Virus record (IMG/VR): IMGVR_UViG_3300045902_000726
Span: 1 to 51,957 of that record
Length of the DNA: 51,957 bases
DNA from: a virus
Strand: one strand, 5' to 3'
The notes below the pieces were generated by a model. That model was not told where the DNA came from, made no database searches, and saw nothing but the letters and a program-made list of their open reading frames with translations. Position numbers and translations under genes: made by a program. Positions 8,284 through 15,235 of the stretch are shown here, one piece after another; the first letter of the stretch is position 1, and the number at the start of each line of letters is the position of its first letter.

Positions 8284-8713
8284 GTTTGCACGATGGTTCT
8301 CATCTGAGCAATTTGTAATTGAATTGCTTTCGGGATTTGACTCAAACGATCATCGTGCCACCATTGTGAAAGTGGTTGGCACCGTCAAAGAAGAGTCAGT
8401 TCGCACCATGTCTGACGATGGAGTCACACAAACTGTAGTTGCATCATCAGGGATTAAGCGAGTCAGCGAAGTGCAAGTTCCTTCCCCATGCTTACTACGA
8501 CCTTATCGTTCGTTTCCTGAAATCGAACAACCCGAATCGTCGTTTGTCTTTCGAATGCAGTCGAGCAGAGCAGGAGAACTGCCTCAGTGCGCCTTATTTG
8601 AGTCTGACGGTGGGCGATGGAAGCTTGAAGCAATAAAGGCTATTTCCATCTACCTCAAAAATGCGCTTGGAAAAGAATATCTAAATCTTCGGAATTTAGC
8701 AATTATTGCATAA
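8273..8713 (+). CDS. Hypothetical protein, 146 aa, last gene of the replication operon
   Basis: Unrecognised. The likely start is a TTG at 8273 that overlaps the dnaN stop; the first in-frame ATG is far inside, so the TTG is preferred. The protein shows alternating beta-like stretches (ATIVKVVGTVKEESVRTM, SEVQVPSPCLLRPYR) and a C-terminal helix (EAIKAISIYLKNALGKEYL). No membrane segment or zinc site is seen. It is followed within 20 bases by a large palindromic terminator, which makes it the last gene of the transcript that begins upstream of the helicase. Confidence 0.55.
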   Translation: MSTEFARWFSSEQFVIELLSGFDSNDHRATIVKVVGTVKEESVRTMSDDGVTQTVVASSGIKRVSEVQVPSPCLLRPYRSFPEIEQPESSFVFRMQSSRAGELPQCALFESDGGRWKLEAIKAISIYLKNALGKEYLNLRNLAIIA

Positions 8714-8727
8714 CGCATACGACCAAT

Positions 8728-8783
8728 ATTTAACAGCAATAGAAAAGCCCTGAGCGCTCAGGGCTTTTCTATTGCTGTTAAAT
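8728..8783. terminator. Bidirectional terminator: 56-bp perfect palindrome
   Basis: The two 28-bp arms are fully complementary with the centre at 8755/8756 (GAGCGCTC). The inner part AGAAAAGCCCTGAGCGCTC continues into its complement and ends GGGCTTTTCT, so both strands give a GC-rich hairpin followed by T residues. It closes the plus-strand replication operon and can also stop the minus-strand transcript of the ribbon-helix-helix gene. A perfect palindrome of this size is unusual for a plain terminator. Confidence 0.85.
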
Positions 8784-8916
8784 TATGCGATCGCATTCTC
8801 GCTCCATTGAGGGGATGAGCATCGCAGCACCTTGGCAGATTTGCAGTTTTGCCATCAACGTTTCAAGGCTATCTGACTGAGACTTTATAAGGATCAAATA
8901 ATGTCAGTATTGAGAA
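8784..8916. other. Intergenic stretch between terminator and RHH gene
   Basis: Contains one HIP1 octamer. A weak minus-strand reading frame (8855 to 8778, 25 residues, or 39 from a TTG at 8897) has protein-like composition, but it has no ribosome site and ends inside the palindrome. I do not call it as a gene. Confidence 0.4.
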
Positions 8917-9135
8917 TCAAGCTCCCTTTTCATTCGCTCCCTCCATTGCGTCTTTAGCCCTCCTCACTGCGCTGGAAAACCCGGGACTTAATTGATGTTG
9001 CTCTAATACCTCACGAACAAAACTGGCTAGGGGCTGCCCCTTCCACCCGGCAACCAACTTAAATTCCTCCAAGGTCACGTCCGACAACGTGATTGATATC
9101 TGATTGCGATCGCCCATCGTCTCACTTTTCCCCAT
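8917..9135 (-). CDS. Ribbon-helix-helix DNA-binding protein
   Basis: A 72-residue protein with a typical ribbon-helix-helix core: beta strand RNQISITL, then SDVTLEEFKLVAGWKG and QPLASFVREVLEQH as the two helices. Such dimers bind short direct repeats and serve as plasmid partition (omega/ParG-like) or transcription regulators. The start at 9135 is chosen because GAGGGG lies six bases before it; longer starts run into Cys-rich unlikely sequence. It is transcribed away from a helically phased array of TGAC repeats that begins about 100 bases upstream, which is its most obvious candidate target. Confidence 0.75.
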   Translation of the reverse strand: MGKSETMGDRNQISITLSDVTLEEFKLVAGWKGQPLASFVREVLEQHQLSPGFSSAVRRAKDAMEGANEKGA

Positions 9136-9205
9136 TCCCATCCCCTCAATAGTGCCCTGTTGCAGAGAATTTTCATAGATACATGCTATCGCACTGCATA
9201 AAGCC

Positions 9206-9233
9206 TTGCACTTGCATGTCATTGTGCTATAGT
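9206..9233 (+). promoter_or_regulatory. Promoter for the 9288 gene
   Basis: TTGCAC, a 16-base spacer, then TATAGT preceded by TG (TGCTATAGT) form a good sigma-70 promoter with an extended -10. The predicted start of transcription, near 9240, is where the TGAC repeat array begins. Confidence 0.6.
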
Positions 9234-9236
9234 AAA

Positions 9237-9345
9237 TGACATCAGATGACAGCAAGTGACATATAAATGACAGTGAGGTGACACAAAATGACAGTCAAAT
9301 TACAGCGAGTGACAAAAACAGCATCACGAATGACAGCAAATGACA
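9237..9345. repeat. Helically phased TGAC(A) iteron array
   Basis: TGAC occurs at 9237, 9247, 9257, 9268, 9279, 9289, 9310, 9331 and 9341. The spacings are 10 or 11 bases or twice that, with degenerate units filling some gaps (TTAC at 9300). All units lie on one face of the helix. The array starts at the predicted transcription start, crosses the ATG at 9288 and continues into the coding region (codons for MTVKLQ, RVTK, SRMTAND). It resembles centromere or iteron arrays bound by RHH or Rep proteins. Confidence 0.8.
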
Positions 9346-9950
9346 TCGAGGGTTCCGTGAATCAAGTGTTTACTCAAAATCGCTACTACACATTCAAAGA
9401 GGTAGCGGAAAAGCTTAATCAAAAATCGAATACTCTTAGCGCCCGGTACTGGGCAAAAATCGCTAAAGCGTATGAAGGAAGCATGTTAACTCTTCGTACC
9501 AGTGATGGGTTAACAATGGATGGTGCAAACGCGATCGCTCAATATATTCAGTTGGTTGTAGAAGGTGGACTGGCTAAGGGCGAATACGAAGCCCTGATCC
9601 GTGAGCGCTACGGCATTGACGCACCAAAAACGAACCAAGAATACGAACAGTTTGACGCTGAATTCGTGGACGATCCCAGTCCATCAGCAGACGTGCCGTT
9701 AAGCATGGATCTGGCGTTGGCAAAGTCTGAAACCCGGCTGGTCGCAACTCAAAACAAAGTTGATGATTTGCTGGCAGATCTGGTAATTAAACATCAGTCG
9801 GTTGCTCAGCGTAGTGCACAAATTGAAACCAATGAACTTCGTTCCGTGTACGAAGAAGAGCGCCAAAAAGAAATCCTTCGGTTGATGGCACGGCAACGCG
9901 CACGGGAGGATGTACAACGGGATTTTTTGGACGCCATGGAAGATGCGTGA
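9288..9950 (+). CDS. Possible DNA-binding protein with HTH-like N-terminus and coiled coil
   Basis: A 220-residue protein of unknown family. Residues 1-22 are encoded by the TGAC array itself. FKEVAEKLNQKSNTLSARYW near 37-56 looks like a helix-turn-helix, and GANAIAQYIQLV may complete a winged domain. Acidic linker around 115-130. From about 140 to the end the protein is charged and heptad-like (ERQKEILRLMARQRAREDVQ), so probably a coiled coil. GAGG about nine bases before the ATG supports the start. Its divergent neighbour is an RHH protein and its stop is coupled to a 35-residue membrane peptide. A partition, replication-control or transfer role is possible. Confidence 0.6.
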   Translation: MTVKLQRVTKTASRMTANDIEGSVNQVFTQNRYYTFKEVAEKLNQKSNTLSARYWAKIAKAYEGSMLTLRTSDGLTMDGANAIAQYIQLVVEGGLAKGEYEALIRERYGIDAPKTNQEYEQFDAEFVDDPSPSADVPLSMDLALAKSETRLVATQNKVDDLLADLVIKHQSVAQRSAQIETNELRSVYEEERQKEILRLMARQRAREDVQRDFLDAMEDA

Positions 9951-10054
9951 TCGCTGTAATATGGGCGATCGCTTTTATCCTGCTAGGGGTTACGGGAGGG
10001 CAACTTACAAAGACTTGGAGCATGAATCATGAAAGCATTGAAAATCCTAACTAG
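9947..10054 (+). CDS. 35-aa single-span membrane peptide
   Basis: GTG start overlapping the previous stop as GTGA. The peptide begins VIAVIWAIAFILLGVTGG, a clear membrane-spanning helix, followed by a polar tail. It overlaps the next gene (10029) by 26 bases. Tight overlap on both sides supports real, coupled expression, but it is very short. It would be one of several small membrane proteins preceding the ATPase. Confidence 0.5.
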   Translation: MIAVIWAIAFILLGVTGGQLTKTWSMNHESIENPN

Positions 10055-10394
10055 CGGCATTATTGGGGCGATCGCCATTTCCTCTCTATCTGTAATGGCG
10101 TTCATGGCGGCTGAAAATGCTCGTGCCCAAGCTATCGGATTAAGTGTTGTTGATGCTGCCAAAAACAGAGGGATCGCGTTTCAAGTTGCTGCAAATTCCC
10201 TATGGATGGTCACCCCAGGCGCATTTGTGGTCTGCATCACAATCGCCTTGATGGTGCAAGACTCCAGTATCAAACGAGAGCATCTTTACCGAATTTTAGG
10301 CGGCATGTTAAACGATCCATTGTTGCCTCAGTCCACACAAGGTGCGATTGGAGAGCTTCAGGAATTCCTAAAAAGCGATCGCCCCAAAAAATGA
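10029..10394 (+). CDS. Membrane protein, two predicted spans
   Basis: A 121-residue protein. Hydrophobic helices lie at about 8-27 (SGIIGAIAISSLSVMAFM) and 60-77 (VTPGAFVVCITIALMVQ), with a short region between and a C-terminal soluble helix (IGELQEFLKS). The arrangement resembles small conjugation or secretion membrane proteins, but no family is recognised. It lies between a 35-residue membrane peptide and further membrane-anchored proteins leading to the FtsK/HerA-like ATPase. Confidence 0.6.
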   Translation: MKALKILTSGIIGAIAISSLSVMAFMAAENARAQAIGLSVVDAAKNRGIAFQVAANSLWMVTPGAFVVCITIALMVQDSSIKREHLYRILGGMLNDPLLPQSTQGAIGELQEFLKSDRPKK

Positions 10395-10458
10395 TGATGT
10401 CAACCTGTAACCCTTAAAAACTCATTAACTCTGTAACTATTTGCAAGGAGATTTAACC

Positions 10459-10602
10459 ATGTTTGATTTTTTGAAATGGCTTTTTGGTGACTTTTCTTCA
10501 AGCGAAGATGACTCTGAGTTCTACGCAGTAATGGACGAACTAGCCGCCAATTCTGTTAACTGTCGGCATTCCTTAGATCGAAACAAGGAGGAATCTAACT
10601 AA
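10459..10602 (+). CDS. Small acidic protein, 47 aa
   Basis: Starts MFDFLKWLFGDF, an aromatic amphipathic helix, followed by an acidic stretch SSSEDDSEF and a helical C-terminus. A clear AAGGAG lies eight bases before the ATG, and the next gene starts two bases after the stop. The amphipathic start could hold it at the membrane with its neighbours. No family is recognised. Confidence 0.6.
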   Translation: MFDFLKWLFGDFSSSEDDSEFYAVMDELAANSVNCRHSLDRNKEESN

Positions 10603-10604
10603 TC

Positions 10605-11468
10605 ATGCCTACCATCCCACCCAGACCAACATACGACGAGGTGCCATCCTCGGAAGCTCCATTTGTGCCTCAACAAGACGAGGTAAGCGATCGCCCATCG
10701 CAGCCTATCCAAGCGTTTTCTAGTTCATCCTGGTTTAACTGGAAAGTGGCGTTAGGGTTGTTAGTGATCGGGTTTATGATTTCTCGCTGTGGTAACGATG
10801 CGGTTGTAGTAACGAATGCCATTGATGCTCCTATAGTGCCACAAGAGCAGGCTCAACCCACACCTGATCCGGTAGTGCCACAAGCCCCGGTATATCCTCG
10901 CGAGGAGTTGGGTGCTGTAATTTCTGTAGAAAATGCCAACACAGCAGCACAGCAACAATTAGAACGAGTAAGACAAGCTGCGTTTGAATTGCGGCAAGAA
11001 GTGGACGCACTAGAGCAAGCGTCAGTGTGTCAACGGGTAGCTTATCTTCAATCAATGGCTCAAGGTGCGAGTCAGCAAGGATTGACGGGTGATGTGTTCG
11101 TTACCCAATCTCTTGCTCGTCTTAGTGGCGAAATTGATCGCATACGAGCATCAAAGGTTGGCTCCACTTATTTGAGCGGAAACGCTGAAGATATCGAAAA
11201 CGCCAGAGCAATCCTTGGTGACACCGAAGCGGTTCTACTTGTTCTCGATGCCGTGACATCCGGGCAACCGATCCCACAGTGCCCAGACATTGAACTGAGC
11301 ACATTGCAAGTTCTTTCTCTAAATCTGATCCAAGGAGTTCAGTTGTCTTCTCAATTGTCAGTAGAGGGTCAAAACCGTCAACTGTATCAACAGCAATTAG
11401 AACAACAGCAACAACCTTTGGCAACTCAACAACCTGCCCAACCTGTATCGATGGAGGGGGTTCAGTAA
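10605..11468 (+). CDS. Single-pass membrane protein with periplasmic coiled coil
   Basis: A 287-residue protein. An acidic, proline-rich N-terminus of about 42 residues is followed by a membrane span (WKVALGLLVIGFMISRCG, about 46-63), a proline-rich linker (PTPDPVVPQAPVYP), a helical charged region, and a Q-rich tail (YQQQLEQQQQ). Two cysteines (CQRVAYLQ and IPQCPDI) in the outer part could form a disulfide. The layout, N-in with a long stalk outside, resembles TrbI/VirB10-like or other envelope-spanning proteins in outline only; no sequence motif supports a family. GGAGG lies about 14 bases upstream of the ATG. The stop overlaps the ATPase start (TAATG). Confidence 0.6.
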   Translation: MPTIPPRPTYDEVPSSEAPFVPQQDEVSDRPSQPIQAFSSSSWFNWKVALGLLVIGFMISRCGNDAVVVTNAIDAPIVPQEQAQPTPDPVVPQAPVYPREELGAVISVENANTAAQQQLERVRQAAFELRQEVDALEQASVCQRVAYLQSMAQGASQQGLTGDVFVTQSLARLSGEIDRIRASKVGSTYLSGNAEDIENARAILGDTEAVLLVLDAVTSGQPIPQCPDIELSTLQVLSLNLIQGVQLSSQLSVEGQNRQLYQQQLEQQQQPLATQQPAQPVSMEGVQ

Positions 11469-12865
11469 TGACAAACGCGATCGCCCATTCCAACAACAAA
11501 ATGAATGCTTTGGTCTGCCTGTTGCTTTCCTTGTCTGGTGTTGGGTGCATCGGGTATGCGACCCAGCGAGTGCCCGAATTGCAAGGCCAACGAGTAGACG
11601 AGCAAGGGCAAATTCAGCAGCTATATCAACTCAAGCCTTCCCCTATGGCGTTTCCCGTAGGCGTGGTTGGCGTAGGTGCATTGGCAGGGGCGATCGCGTT
11701 TGCTCGTCAATCTGGAGTGAGTCTAGGCGATTTATCATCCCTTGCTGATGATGTGACTGCGCTGGTCAAAAAACAAAGTAAGCCACTAGGGGAACGTCTA
11801 TTATCTAAGGTTGTTTCTCTTAAAGTGATTCCATCTCCAGTCAAAGGGGCGATCGCCCGGTTCACCGATGATGTTCAGGAAGTAGATTGGTTTGCCGAAT
11901 TCGTTTCTCGTTCAATGTACGTTGTGGGGCGATCGGGAAGTGGTAAGACTACATTTCTACTATTCCTGCTTTACTATTTTGTGGGTGAGTTCAAGGGACA
12001 TGTGAACATCGTCCTGTGTGATCCTCACTATGGTGCGCCTGACGATGCGGGGAATATTAATTCCTGGTTTGATCTTCCCCCCGCTCAGTTCATCCGTGAT
12101 TCGTTCGACTCGATCTATGCATCGATTGACCATGAGGTGTCTGTACTGAATCAGCGCAAAAAGCAAGCATCGGACGCAGCAAAGAGGGGCGCTCACACTC
12201 CTGTTAAGTTTGAGCCTCGGTTCATCTTGGTCGATGAGTTTATTGCCTTAATGAATGAAGCGAAAACGTTGGACGAATTGGATCAGGGCACACCCAAGGC
12301 GAAGTATCAGGCAAACTTAAAGCGTTCTATTCAATTGCTGTTAGTAGAAGGCCGTAAGTACAAGATTTTTGCGGTAGTCGCATCACAGGATTTTGCCGTC
12401 GGCAGCACTGGGTTGACCACTGACATGATCAGAAATTTTAATGTGATCTTGTTGGGTCAATCCGCTGCTGTTGCCGATAACGTCCGGTACATTCCCGACA
12501 TTTCTTCAAGTGCTGAATGGATTGAGAAGATCAAAACGGCACGAGCGGCAGGGCTAACTTATTCTGCAATCGTGTCTACCCAGTCCGGGTGCAAGATCAA
12601 AACCGTCCCCATGTTCAAAGCTTCTGAAGTGAAGATTCAGCTAAATCCTAAAAACACTACAGAGCTATGGTGGGATGCCCTGCTAGAGCGAGAGGGTTTT
12701 AGCGAGTGGCTATGGGGTCATGCTGAAAAGCAATCATCCCTTAAGGCGGTTCTCGATGGTATCAAGTCTGAATGGGGTGAATCGATTGGAGGGTACAGCA
12801 AAGGCAAGCCTAAGTATGACCTGTTAAGCGAAGTATTTAGTCAAATGAAAGGTGAGGTGAATTGA
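11468..12865 (+). CDS. FtsK/HerA/VirD4-like membrane ATPase
   Basis: A 465-residue DNA-pump-type ATPase. Two N-terminal hydrophobic segments lie at about 14-30 and 60-79. Walker A GRSGSGKTT is at 154-162, Walker B RFILVDEF at 251-258, and a sensor-like VVASQDF near 303-309. The P-loop is followed by the CDPHYG motif typical of HerA/FtsK/VirD4 enzymes. Such proteins move DNA through membranes in cell division, conjugation or packaging. Packaging already has a terminase elsewhere in this genome. The surrounding genes encode membrane proteins and a cell-wall enzyme, so DNA transfer or segregation is the better guess; it has not been matched to a named family. Confidence 0.78.
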   Translation: MTNAIAHSNNKMNALVCLLLSLSGVGCIGYATQRVPELQGQRVDEQGQIQQLYQLKPSPMAFPVGVVGVGALAGAIAFARQSGVSLGDLSSLADDVTALVKKQSKPLGERLLSKVVSLKVIPSPVKGAIARFTDDVQEVDWFAEFVSRSMYVVGRSGSGKTTFLLFLLYYFVGEFKGHVNIVLCDPHYGAPDDAGNINSWFDLPPAQFIRDSFDSIYASIDHEVSVLNQRKKQASDAAKRGAHTPVKFEPRFILVDEFIALMNEAKTLDELDQGTPKAKYQANLKRSIQLLLVEGRKYKIFAVVASQDFAVGSTGLTTDMIRNFNVILLGQSAAVADNVRYIPDISSSAEWIEKIKTARAAGLTYSAIVSTQSGCKIKTVPMFKASEVKIQLNPKNTTELWWDALLEREGFSEWLWGHAEKQSSLKAVLDGIKSEWGESIGGYSKGKPKYDLLSEVFSQMKGEVN

Positions 12866-12866
12866 G

Positions 12867-13115
12867 ATGAAATTACTAGTGAACGGCATCATCGGGTTAG
12901 CGGTCATCATCGGGTTATCTTCTGTTACCCCTCCTGAATCCTGTTCCGGCACTGGTGAAGGTGTTATGGGATTTGTGACCTGCAATGCCCTCAAGGTTGG
13001 GATTTATGTAAGCAAGGGACTGTTGAGCGGGATACAGAGTTTGTATGGTGGGGGTGGGTCTGGTTCCGCCACGCTTCCTGATCAACCTGAATGGGAAGTG
13101 GAGGGACAACAATGA
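12867..13115 (+). CDS. Small secreted or membrane protein, 82 aa
   Basis: Starts one base after the ATPase stop. The N-terminus LLVNGIIGLAVIIGLSS is a signal or membrane helix. Two cysteines follow (ESCSG and VTCNAL), then a second moderately hydrophobic helix and a Gly-rich stretch YGGGGSGS. The pair of cysteines outside the membrane suggests an exported, disulfide-bonded form. No family is recognised. The stop overlaps the next ATG. Confidence 0.55.
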   Translation: MKLLVNGIIGLAVIIGLSSVTPPESCSGTGEGVMGFVTCNALKVGIYVSKGLLSGIQSLYGGGGSGSATLPDQPEWEVEGQQ

Positions 13116-13441
13116 TCGATTTAGCTATTAAATGCGTATGCGTACTTGGGTTTGGATGGTTTGTTGTTGTCACTGTTCAACCCTTTGGACTAACTCCTGA
13201 TTCAGTGACTAACGAGATACGCAATCGCATTCCTGCTGATTTGCAACAGGAAATAGAACAATTCGGTGAACCAACAATTGACGGAGGGATGCAAAACCCA
13301 GAACAAGTGCAACAGCCAGAGCAAGACCCGCCCGCATTTGACCCTTCTCGATACACGGGAAATGACTTGACACGCGATCGCGCATTGGAAGGAATTGACC
13401 CATATTTCACAGGAGGCAAAAACAATGGAGCTGCCAACTGA
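13112..13441 (+). CDS. Membrane-anchored acidic protein, 109 aa
   Basis: A membrane helix occupies about residues 3-22 (LAIKCVCVLGFGWFVVVTV), followed by a soluble, acidic and Q/P-rich tail with EQVQQPEQDPPAFDP. The start at 13112 overlaps the preceding stop (ATGA). No family is recognised. Part of the membrane-protein run that follows the ATPase; it overlaps the next start by 17 bases. Confidence 0.55.
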   Translation: MIDLAIKCVCVLGFGWFVVVTVQPFGLTPDSVTNEIRNRIPADLQQEIEQFGEPTIDGGMQNPEQVQQPEQDPPAFDPSRYTGNDLTRDRALEGIDPYFTGGKNNGAAN

Positions 13442-14369
13442 GATCGGAAATCAAAAAAAGGCGATCGCTGAATTTTGGAAGGCAGCACGGGAAGGCGATA
13501 AGAATCTAGATCTATTGCATCGTGGTGTTACCGGATTTCACAAGTTCACAAAAGATGAGCGATCACTTTGGGGGATGCTAGCTGATAAATATTCTGAGCA
13601 GTTGGCCTGGTGGGGATATCGCCCGAAGCCCAAAAACTCTCCCACTAAACCTCGCGAAAAAACTATTTCAGAGATGACCGGGAAAGAGTTCCTGTCCCTT
13701 TTGGACAAGGCAGGGAAGGCACAGCACAAACGCCAATCGCCATTGTTTAAGGGTGTGTCTCGCAGTGTCTTATCTCTTGATCCCACGCGCAAGTTTTCTA
13801 CATGGATGGCGATCGCCCTTATGGGATTAGGTATCTACTGGACTGGTAATCGCTTAGTGTGGAACTGGCAACAATTACGAGAAATGACACCACAAGAAAT
13901 TATTCAAGCGTTGTTAAATATCTCATCTATAGGCGGGGGGTTAGACATTGAAATCCCATCTCTTGAAGGATTCAGTCCAGAGCAAATTAATAATGCTGAG
14001 CAGATTATTGAGACGGGACGGGCAATGAATATGTCTGACAGGGATATTCAGATTGCCTTGATGACTGCATTACAAGAATCCTCAATGCAAAATTTAGAGC
14101 ATGGTGACGATTGGTGGTTTGCTGCCAACGGATGGGGAGTGAGCGATTCCCGTGGACTATTTCAACAGCGTGACTCATGGGGTTCTCAGGAGTGCAGGTT
14201 AGATCCAAGGTGTTCTTCTCAGTTGTTTTATAATGCTCTGTCCCAAATTGGCGATCGCGTGTCGATGGATTTGGGAGATGTGGCTCAGGCTGTGCAAAAT
14301 AGCGCATTTCCTGACCATTACGATCAGTGGGAAGATGAAGCCAAAGCATTGCTAGAGGCAAGCAAATGA
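13425..14369 (+). CDS. Lysozyme-like (muralytic) membrane protein
   Basis: A 314-residue protein. The N-terminal ~120 residues are soluble and basic. A membrane helix (WMAIALMGLGIYWTGNRLV) lies at about 126-144. The C-terminal domain matches the lysozyme-like fold seen in many actinobacterial mobile-element and tail proteins: IALMTALQESSMQNL, then SRGLFQQRDSWG, then AQAVQNSAFPDHYDQWE. E in ALQES is the expected catalytic acid. It would open peptidoglycan locally, as conjugation and secretion systems require; a lysis role is an alternative. The ATG at 13425 has GGAGG nine bases upstream. Confidence 0.75.
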   Translation: MELPTEIGNQKKAIAEFWKAAREGDKNLDLLHRGVTGFHKFTKDERSLWGMLADKYSEQLAWWGYRPKPKNSPTKPREKTISEMTGKEFLSLLDKAGKAQHKRQSPLFKGVSRSVLSLDPTRKFSTWMAIALMGLGIYWTGNRLVWNWQQLREMTPQEIIQALLNISSIGGGLDIEIPSLEGFSPEQINNAEQIIETGRAMNMSDRDIQIALMTALQESSMQNLEHGDDWWFAANGWGVSDSRGLFQQRDSWGSQECRLDPRCSSQLFYNALSQIGDRVSMDLGDVAQAVQNSAFPDHYDQWEDEAKALLEASK

Positions 14370-14746
14370 CATCAGGAATCAATCACGACCGGGGCATTCT
14401 TGCAGTAGGAACACTACTGGCGATCGCCACTACCCAAACACCGTTGCCCTACGACGGGTTTCTGATTGGTGGTTTCTTGTGGGGTGGGTGGTTCGCATCA
14501 CCTGACGTTGACACCATCAGTAAATCATCTAAGCGGTTGCCTATATGGTGGGCATACAGAGCAATATTCAAGCATCGGGGCATATCTCACACATTGTTAT
14601 TGGGGACGCTGACCAGGGTTGTTTACTGCCTGCCCCTACTGTTCCTGCTCTGGTATAACGGAGCATCACTAGGAGCGATCGCGTTTTTATTGATTGGATG
14701 GGAATTATCGGCCTGGGTTCACTATTTTCAAGATGGAATTTTATGA
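14366..14746 (+). CDS. DUF2227-like putative metal-binding membrane protein
   Basis: A 126-residue protein with conserved polar motifs between membrane helices: NHDRG near the start, ASPDVDT near 44-50, KHRGISHTLL near 69-78 and WVHYFQDG at the end. These His/Asp motifs match the YdjM/DUF2227 group of membrane-bound putative metal hydrolases, common in cyanobacteria. The substrate is unknown. Start overlaps the previous stop (ATGA) and stop overlaps the next start (ATGA), so it belongs to the same operon. Confidence 0.7.
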   Translation: MTSGINHDRGILAVGTLLAIATTQTPLPYDGFLIGGFLWGGWFASPDVDTISKSSKRLPIWWAYRAIFKHRGISHTLLLGTLTRVVYCLPLLFLLWYNGASLGAIAFLLIGWELSAWVHYFQDGIL

Positions 14747-15217
14747 AAACTTTAGTTGATATCGAAAATATCGCAGAGGCGGCAAAACAGCTTGGTTTCT
14801 GGATGCACCTAGAGTCGTCCGGTTTTTGATTGGACGACTCTAGGCCTAAAAAGTTTAAATGGACATGCTTTTTCACGAGGTTAGGTGAGTCTGATGAGTA
14901 TGGAGCTAACTTTATGGGTCATGGAGATACCATTTACGAAGCCATTGATCAAGCATTTAATGATTTGAAAAAAAACAAGTGCGAGAAATATTTAAGGCTA
15001 GAAAATGCTATTAGTAACCCACAGTTTGAAAAGGCACAGCTAAACGGTTCTTACCTGCCAACCATTAGGGGCGATCGCATTTCAGCAATGCATAGGAAGG
15101 TTTGTAAGCCCCCAAGAGTTTTTGGATAGTCCGGCACTACAAGAACAAATCGCATCGTGCTATTGGGCGGATATTGAGGCGACAGTTAAGGCTGAAAGCA
15201 GTGACTCTCTCACTTAA
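14743..15217 (+). pseudogene. Interrupted gene: in-frame TGA, then probable frameshift
   Basis: An ATG at 14743, overlapping the previous stop, opens a 28-codon frame that ends at TGA 14827-14829. The same frame then runs on without another stop to 15129 (starting DDSRPKKFKWTC). Near 15044-15100 good protein-like sequence moves to the +1 frame (FVSPQEFLDSPALQEQ, ADIEATVKAESS) and ends at TAA 15215. The whole looks like one ~155-residue gene broken by a stop and a frameshift. Alternatives are programmed recoding, because the TGA sits in the loop of a strong hairpin, or two short real genes (14743-14829 and 14830-15129 from TTG). Confidence 0.45.
14808..14844. other. 13-bp hairpin enclosing the TGA codon
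   Basis: CCTAGAGTCGTCC (14808-14820) pairs perfectly with 14832-14844; the 11-base loop GGTTTTTGATT holds the in-frame TGA at 14827-14829. No T-run follows, so it is a poor terminator on the plus strand. Confidence 0.6.
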
Positions 15218-15235
15218 TAAAACAAGAGGTATTTA

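Noticed and set aside
8778-8897. Minus-strand small gene (25-39 aa)
   Set aside because: Composition is protein-like, but there is no ribosome site and the end lies within the palindromic terminator. Not strong enough to call.
9699-10023. Minus-strand frames at 9699-9917 and 9787-10023
   Set aside because: Antisense shadows of the plus-strand HTH/coiled-coil gene, with Cys/Pro-rich unlikely composition and no ribosome site.
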